Part shown: piece after piece, positions 57,870 through 64,000 of the stretch
How the letters are laid out: each line of letters opens with the position of its first letter
How positions within the stretch are numbered: the first letter of the stretch is position 1
NCBI GenBank assembly: GCA_025558075.1
Contig: JAHLKF010000038.1
Span: 36,113 to 100,112, forward strand
Direction: 5' to 3'
DNA from: Gaertneriomyces semiglobifer
Taxonomy: Eukaryota > Chytridiomycota > Chytridiomycetes > Spizellomycetales > Spizellomycetaceae
DNA: 64,000 bases
Notes under the pieces: generated by a model
Told to the model about the DNA's origin: nothing
Seen by the model: only the letters and a program-made list of their open reading frames with translations
The model's database searches: none
Position numbers and translations under genes: made by a program

Positions 57870-60253
57870 ATGTGTCGGAAGTTACTGTGGGCGTTGGTGG
57901 TGGGATTGTTGGTGAATGCCACATGTTCAAGTGCAGCCAGTCTTTCAACGTGCGCGTCGCAATGCATGAAATCCGTGGCCGGCAGTGTGGAGGTAAGTTT
58001 GTTTGCAAGTTGGGTCCATCAAGCTTCACATGATTTACGGACTTGGTGAATTTCTCAGCGAGGTTGTGTCCAGTCATCGGCGTCTCTCCGAGGCAATTTG
58101 TACGAGGATTTATGGCCCGCTATTGAGACCTGTTTGACGACGGCAGGATGTGACGAGGTGTCCTCATCGCTCAATGACGACGTAGGTTCCCTGGTTGATT
58201 AATAGCAGTTGCCAGTTTGGGTTGGTTAATCAAACTGAGCAGCCTCACGATGCCATATTGGACTTTTGCTCGAGTTGGTTTGCCAACGAACCCCGTGTGT
58301 ATATGCGTGCGATCCATTTCGACCGAATAAGCTTTACGCTTGTGAAGGATCGGCGGATAATTATTGGAACGATTGTGCAAGGCGTCATGAATGGCATCTT
58401 TATCCCGCTTTACGTACGTGTTCTCACTTTTTTATGGACGTCTTTAGTGTACCGTTGTGCCAAATTCTCTCATTTGTAGGTCGCCTTGCGCAAGGAGCGC
58501 ATTATTCGATTCCGGCACTGGAGAGTGTCAGTCATGATTTCGATTATGATGCAGATTTTTACGGCGACATTAGCTGCGGAAACTGCTTCGTTCGGTGATG
58601 CCAAAAACGTCAGGTAGGTTTTACTATACGACGGAACTTGATTGTGTACATTTCTCACATCACACTATCTGCGTCAGCTTGCCTCGAATCCGGGCGCTGT
58701 TATTTATTTCGCTAGCGGCTCTTCATCTTGCTGTAGCCGGTTTCTTTGCTCTCATCGTGTCGCACCATTACCTGGATACGTCTCAAAAACTGCGCTCCTT
58801 GCTGCAGACTGAACTACCCGCAGTGTATCATTATGAGTCTTCTATAACGAATTCCAGTCGTGCTAGCTCGCTTGTATCAGAGGATGCACCTCAAGGCGCA
58901 AAACGTAAAACCGATCTCAGGATGTTTGAAGAGACCATTGCCAAACTTCGCCGTAATAACGCTTGGTGCCAGGAGCGCCGATCCTGGCTCGTTTTCACTG
59001 TTGCGGCCTTACCGATGATGGTCATGGACGTATTTACTGTGGTTTCGAGGTTCGGGCACCCCGGCTTTGGTGCCTTTGTCGTGTGGACAGGATTTACCGC
59101 TGCCGTGTTCGCGGTTGGTCTTCTGTTTGGTTTTCAAATACCTTGGAAAATGAGTGACAAGTAAGTCTACCGCTGTAGTTGTTGCCACAGGTTTGAGTAT
59201 GGTCCCTAAGTCATCATTACAGCTACCGCATCAAGTATCAACTAGGGGTTGGGTCAACAGTGACGACTTTCGCTTTCTCTTGGGGACTTGTTAACTATTA
59301 CAGTTGGACCCCAACAACCCAAGATGTTCTTATGTGGGTGCTAGCCCTCTCCGGACCGGGACTTGTGCTCGCGATTATTGCGATGCCCGCTGTCACCGCA
59401 CTATGGGTTCATCTCACTGAAGGTCAAAGTTCAAACGCGACGTTACGGGCTTTACTAGGTATAACCACTTCAGGGGGTGAGATGGAGTCCTCCGCACGGT
59501 CGTCAAGCGTACAAAGTAGTATTGAGAAGGATCGTCGGGCCGGTTCCCTGCAACCGAACCTGCTGCACCCACCCACCTCAACGCCCGGAACTACCAAAGA
59601 TGACTCTACACGAGTCGGCACCAACCCGGCAGTTGTCAAGACCAGTACAAAAAGCAATGCGAAAAATCGTGGAAGTTCAACAGTTCCTGCTCGTCGGGCG
59701 GTGGATGCAATTCTGATAGATCCAGAAGCGTTAAACGCTCTTACAAAGTTTGCGGCCTTAGAGTTTTGTGTTGAAAACTTACTTTTCATTTCCGCTGTGG
59801 ATGAGTTCCGCCTACGCTGTGCTCGAGCAAAAGCGAAGGATTTGGCTACGATAGGCGCGTCGAGTCCGTTTTCACCAGGCGAAGCCTCACCAGTGTCACC
59901 GATGCCACCAGGATCACAGATGCCGAGTGATCGTGTGCGTTATGCGCAACGTGTTGTTGCAGACTTTATCAAAGCGGGAAGCGTGAATGAAGTGAACATA
60001 CCGAGCCAGATTCGGCGCGAGATTGAAGAAACGTTCAAGGAGTGCTGTAACAATCCGGAGAGCATTTTACCCGACTCGATTTTTGATTCAGCTTACAAGC
60101 ACGTAGAGTAAGTGACCGTGGTGAATGTTGTGTCATACAAGCGATGCCTGATCTCTTTGAAACAGGAACATGTTGATCACTGATATCATCCCAAGGTTCA
60201 AGAAATCGAAACTTTACGTTGAGCCACGAAAGAGTGGAGGACGACCAGTTTAA
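57870..60253 (+). CDS. CFEM-like/7TM receptor with C-terminal RGS domain (seven exons)
   Basis: Exons 57870-57992, 58059-58181, 58240-58413, 58480-58613, 58678-59160, 59223-60107 and 60166-60253 join in frame to 669 residues. All six introns are GT-AG and 58 to 66 bp long. A signal peptide (MCRKLLWALVVGLLVNATCS) is followed by a short Cys-rich ectodomain (CASQC, RGCVQSS, ETCLTTAGCDE), resembling a minimal CFEM domain. About seven membrane helices lie between residues 120 and 410. A Ser/Thr-rich linker leads to an RGS domain (LIDPEALNALTKFAALEFCVENLLFI..., ending ILPDSIFDSAYKHVE). It should sense an external ligand and accelerate GTP hydrolysis on a G-alpha subunit. The ectodomain call is the least certain part. 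Confidence 0.75.
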
Positions 60254-60801
60254 TCACCGATGCCAATATACTGTCTTAAAAGTCATGAAATGAAGCATTG
60301 ACCTCGCTCTGTACCGAGCGTTTTTTTGACATCGAGCCCATCTCATTCTCAGATAGGTTTCTGCATTGCAGCTAGTTCTGACTTTTGTTCAGTGTTCGCC
60401 GACCACGATAACAGCGGTTTGATGAAGTTCTGCTGGCGTGATTCTTGTATGAAGCGTTATGCGGGAAGAGCGTGACTTTACGCGACTTCACCGACACATT
60501 CATTAGAAGCAGATCATTGGACGTGAAGAGCACGTTTCAGGATAACATTAACAGATATGCTGTTTTGTCAACTGGACTATGTTCATCCCTGTAGCGTGTT
60601 ATATTGATTCGATTAGGGATCTATTTCGGGGTTCGGTAAGGCCTTCCCGAGCATAAACAAAATGCAACATCGATTGACTGTATTATGCTGTGAGCAACTG
60701 CCCTCCTGTAGCTTGCAAGTTCTCTGGCTTTCCTTGAGACGGGCGATTCCTTGCGAGCTTGCGACTTTGTAATTCATGTGTTCGAATCCACGCAGTTTCT
60801 T
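60254..60801. other. Intergenic stretch, no gene seen
   Basis: No supported frame, repeat or RNA gene was found between the receptor stop and the zinc-finger gene. Confidence 0.4.
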
Positions 60802-61983
60802 ATGTCTGTCTCATCCAACTTGATAGCAGACCCATACTGTTCCCCATGCCTCAGCTGGGTGGAGGACTCGGCTCATTCATGCGGTACCGCAGCCATCACC
60901 GATTTTACTTCCTTACTGGAGCATCAGATTGCCCAAGGCCTAGATCATGGAAGGACCCTCCCAACCAATAATTACCCTGACTCGGAGAGCGATTCAAGTA
61001 ATGCACCTTTCTCACCACTTTCGGTGATGGACGATTACTGCAATGCCGAGCTCACCACGGAATTGACCAGTGAACACGATTTATGGAGAAGTGCTATTGC
61101 ATTGTCAGATTTGTCCTTTGCTGCCCCCTTGGCGTTTACGCCATATAAGGCAGTAGCAAACGACGAAGAAACGTATTTCACAAGGTCAATGTCACCAACA
61201 ATCGACCCAAATGTTTTGATCTCGGCGGACCTCTCGCTGGCTGTCGATCAAAGCGACAAGTGTGATGGCGCGGCCCGGTTGCCCGCAGACGGTGTTATCG
61301 ACGAGCAGCTTGATCTAAGCTCGCTGGCAACAAATGCAATGCTCCAGTACACCAAGGACGGGGTAACGCCCTCACTTCCGCTCACCCCAACGAGCTATTC
61401 CCCGTTACTCGGCGAGGATCTCGAAAGAATCGCATCGTTACTGAGCAATAATGATGCCAGCTACGGGAACTACGTGACATGGCTTGAGGCCGCTAGTCGA
61501 GCGTCTGCCATGTCCACTATACCAAGTCCATTATCTCCCTCAGAAATAGAGAAAACAAGTTCGACGATTCATGGCGCACTACCCACTATGCATACCATAT
61601 GCCCAACAGAAAGAGCTGCGGGAGCTTTGAACAAACTCACTCAGTTTCCACCAGGGAGTACCAACAGCGATCTGATACAGTTAAACCCCCTGCCAAACGC
61701 AACCTGCCACCTGCGGATCCCCATCGTCCGTTTCAGTGCGAGCTTTGTCCTTCCGCTTTCGGCAGGCGCCATGATCTCAAGCGTCACGTCAGGTACTCCC
61801 AACATACTTTGCCCGCGCGGCCTTTGAGTGAGACTCCATTCATGTTGTTTTTTTATCTCCAGAATTCACCTTGGCATTCGTCCGTACGAATGTGGAACGT
61901 GCGGAAGATCATTCACAAGAGTGGATGCATTGAATCGGCACAATGTCGTCAAGAACTGCGCTGTCAGTACTGACAAGTTGTGA
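60802..61983 (+). CDS. C2H2 zinc-finger transcription factor (two fingers)
   Basis: ATG 60802 opens a long Ser/Thr/Pro-rich, low-complexity N-terminal region. The C-terminus holds two fingers: FQCELCPSAFGRRHDLKRHVR, a 70-bp intron (61793-61862, GTACTC...CTCCAG) that splits the linker Arg codon, then IHLGIRPYECGTCGRSFTRVDALNRH and a stop at 61981-61983. The linker (IHLGIRPYEC) is TGEKP-like. The N-terminal and finger parts are in different frames. The switch falls somewhere around 61600-61700, and neither a convincing intron nor a clear indel could be fixed there. It is likely a nuclear DNA-binding regulator. Confidence 0.65.
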
Positions 61984-62860
61984 ATTTGTAGTTGCTGTCT
62001 AGTTGAGGCCATGATTTGGATGTTTTGCTATGTGGCATGCACAAGGCAGTACGGTGATTGTCCAGTGATGATAGCCTCAGAACGTTCCCGCTGCGGACTT
62101 TGGCGAGCCACTCGAACATCATACTGTGTAGCACAGTGATTACTACGAAACTGTAGCATGTAGACTTGAAAAGGCGGACTAGAGCTCCATGCAGGCCGTA
62201 TTTAGCACCATCCTCCCTGGACTTGGATGTGATCACTCCACTCCGCAGGCAACCTGTTAGCGATCATAGTTGTTTGTTTGAGCAACCGTTGAAGAAAAAC
62301 ATACCATCAGCGTCGTTGTGTGCACGGTGCACGCCCGTAACTGGGATTTTTATTAGTCCAAAGTCTCCGACGAGTTTCTTTCCGCACACATACACAGCTG
62401 GTTATTTTCACTGCAGAGTTGACGGACGCTTCATTCGATCTGAAGGCCAACAGCCTATGTAACTACTGCGCTTCTGTATTTAGGCTATCTGGTTGGCTTG
62501 GTGGCCATTGTGCATTGTGCGCCTGGAAGTTTCTTTTTTTTTGAGACCGGATGGATCTGATCTGACCTTCGCAAGCTGTGAGATATAATTACATCAAACT
62601 TCTGCTTTCGACACCCAGCCGCCTTTGTATGCCCGCCTACAGCTGTGCCGAACGGAAGTCAGATACCATCGACTGGATTCATTATTACTAGTACCAACGA
62701 CCCGCTCATTGAGTCTTACGGATAGTCCTCGCCCGGCACGTCTTCTAGATGCGGTCAAGACGCAAAGGCCAACTTCGCCGCAGATCATCGCTCACCGCAT
62801 CGCTAGGGTCTTCCTCCTTTACACCAGAAGGATCTGCGTCCATCGGAAACGGCTCTCTAT
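61984..62860. other. Intergenic stretch, no gene seen
   Basis: Short open frames on both strands lack coding character, and no repeat is obvious. Confidence 0.4.
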
Positions 62861-64000
62861 ATGAGCTTTGCAGCCGCCCTTGGGCTGCTGCCGATCGCAG
62901 CATACGAAGGCATTTCCACCGTATTCTCTGCCCACAGCTTCTTCTCGCTCTGCCCATCCATGCGACAGAAATCTCCTTATTTAACACGCAGTGGCCGCAT
63001 TGCAATAGCCGGAGTGAATTGCCTACGATTGCGAAAGGCGTTGGGAAAAGAGGTTCGTCACTCCAGCAGAATTCCTTTTGAATACTATTGGGCTACATAC
63101 TGACATTTGTGCTTGCTCATAGATGGCACACAGCATATCATCCGCTTATGGATGTTCACGTCAGAAAGGGGGCAAACGGGGACAGTTGCGGCCTCGCTCC
63201 ATGGTACCACAGCAGCAAACAAGACCTGCATGCACCGTATCGTATGGAGATGCGGGACGGGACACCTTCGGATATGCCGTCGAAAACGAAGCAACGTTTA
63301 TACCCCAACCATCACGACTGACGAGTCGCGATAAATGTGCACGAATATCTCGCGACGGCAACGAAGAGCAATCATTTTATGCAGCTGAGATCCGGCGCAA
63401 GTATCTTTCCGATCAGCCCATCCGCGGAATTACAGATCTGTGGTATCTCATCGCTCGTGGGCAAGAAAAAGAAGAAAGTGCCAGTGAAGCTGTTTTAATA
63501 ACCTGCCAGGAGTTAGACCTCAGTGAATTACGGCGTTTGATAGCCTTACTGAAACGACATCCACATCCTGGACACGCTTTTGCGCGGATAAAAGCGTTGC
63601 ATCATGCCATGAGGCAACTTGGAGCACCGCTAACGGCGGACGATTTAAAAGCTCTCGTATGGGTCTGCGCAAAGCGCTTGCAACGGCTACGAAAAGCCAT
63701 GAAATTAGCTTTAGACTATGAGAAATCGGGTTATCCGGAACCCAATATTTATGTTTGGAAGGTATTGTACGACGCTTCGTTTTCGAGAGACCCCAGCAAA
63801 GGAAGGCGACATCAAAAGTGCTAGAGGAAATGCTTGGCAAGAAATGGGTATTTGATCACAAGACAGTGCTCGAGTTACTGCAGTGCCACAAGGGACGGAA
63901 CGATCTACCCGGTGCTCTGCAGTTGTATGAATGGTCGCTTTCACACAGTGTTAAACCCACAGTATGCATACTGGAAACGTTACTGGTAGTGGCCTGTCGT
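62861..64000 (+). CDS. PPR-like (pentatricopeptide-type) helical protein, partial at right edge
   Basis: Exon 1 starts at ATG 62861. A 70-bp intron (63053-63122, GTTCGT...CTGAC...CATAG) leads to exon 2 at 63123. The N-terminus is basic with few acidic residues (mitochondrial presequence-like). Downstream helical pairs read LDLSELRRLIALLKRHPHPGHAFARIKALHHAM and NIYVWKVLYDASFS. Near 63790 the frame changes; it resumes as VLEEMLGKKWVFDHKTVLELLQCHKG and ALQLYEWSLSHSVKPT, typical of PPR repeats, and runs to the window edge. The shift could be an indel or an unresolved intron. PPR proteins bind organellar RNA. Confidence 0.55.

Noticed and set aside
63750..63790. A 35-bp GT-AG segment as an intron in the PPR-like gene
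   Set aside because: It is about half the size of every other intron in the window, and it would delete a good helical repeat segment.

Overview
The window looks like a nuclear genome segment of a fungus, probably a zoosporic (chytrid-like) one. It carries about 44.5 kb of integrated double-stranded DNA virus, followed by about 19 kb of host genes. The fungal reading is inference. It rests on short GT-AG introns (58 to 70 bp) with CTAAC/CTGAC-type branch sites, a CFEM-like/7TM/RGS receptor, a GPI-type glyoxal/galactose oxidase, an ER-type M28 peptidase and TTAGGG telomere-like repeats.

Virus in virus. Element A (2669-26093, 23,425 bp) is a complete polinton-like virus. It has nearly identical terminal inverted repeats of about 860 bp, each tipped by a 57-bp palindrome, and a 5-bp target duplication (CTCGT). 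Its genes are open and look intact apart from one reading-frame change in the fiber. From left to right they are: an F-box-like orphan, a two-ORF fiber, a basic structural protein, a small basic protein, the double-jelly-roll major capsid protein, a Lys/Glu-rich protein, the penton, the A32/FtsK packaging ATPase, a zone of opposed 37-bp repeats, a D5-type SF3 helicase, a retroviral-type integrase with chromodomain, a SprT-like metalloprotease, a primase-SF2 helicase, and a tyrosine-recombinase-like protein. I see no DNA polymerase B.

Element A sits inside the fiber gene of a second, older element B (left edge outside the window, right edge near 44.3-44.9 kb). The interrupted gene encodes a fiber shaft plus a glycerophosphodiesterase (GDPD) domain; its halves lie at 26099-28157 and 533-2668. 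Element B carries its own capsid protein, penton, HNH protein, ATPase (with an apparent spliceosomal intron), protein-primed DNA polymerase B and small accessory genes. Many of its frames are broken: capsid, ATPase, polymerase and fiber all contain shifts. So an intact young virus is nested in a decaying one.

Host part. A 7TM-like membrane protein (45.1-45.9 kb) is followed by a GC-rich, shattered second copy of the same polymerase B family (46.1-48.77 kb). That copy stops at an inverted pair of telomere-like repeats (48771-48819). Then come an M28 peptidase, a small two-exon orphan, the oxidase, the CFEM-like/7TM/RGS receptor with seven exons, a two-finger C2H2 factor, and the start of a PPR-like gene running off the right edge.

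Elements A and B share a promoter core close to TATATAAAGGTC before several genes and share gene families, consistent with related viruses of one host. No database search could be run. Family names come from motifs and architecture seen by eye, and start codons were moved to the first sensible ATG.
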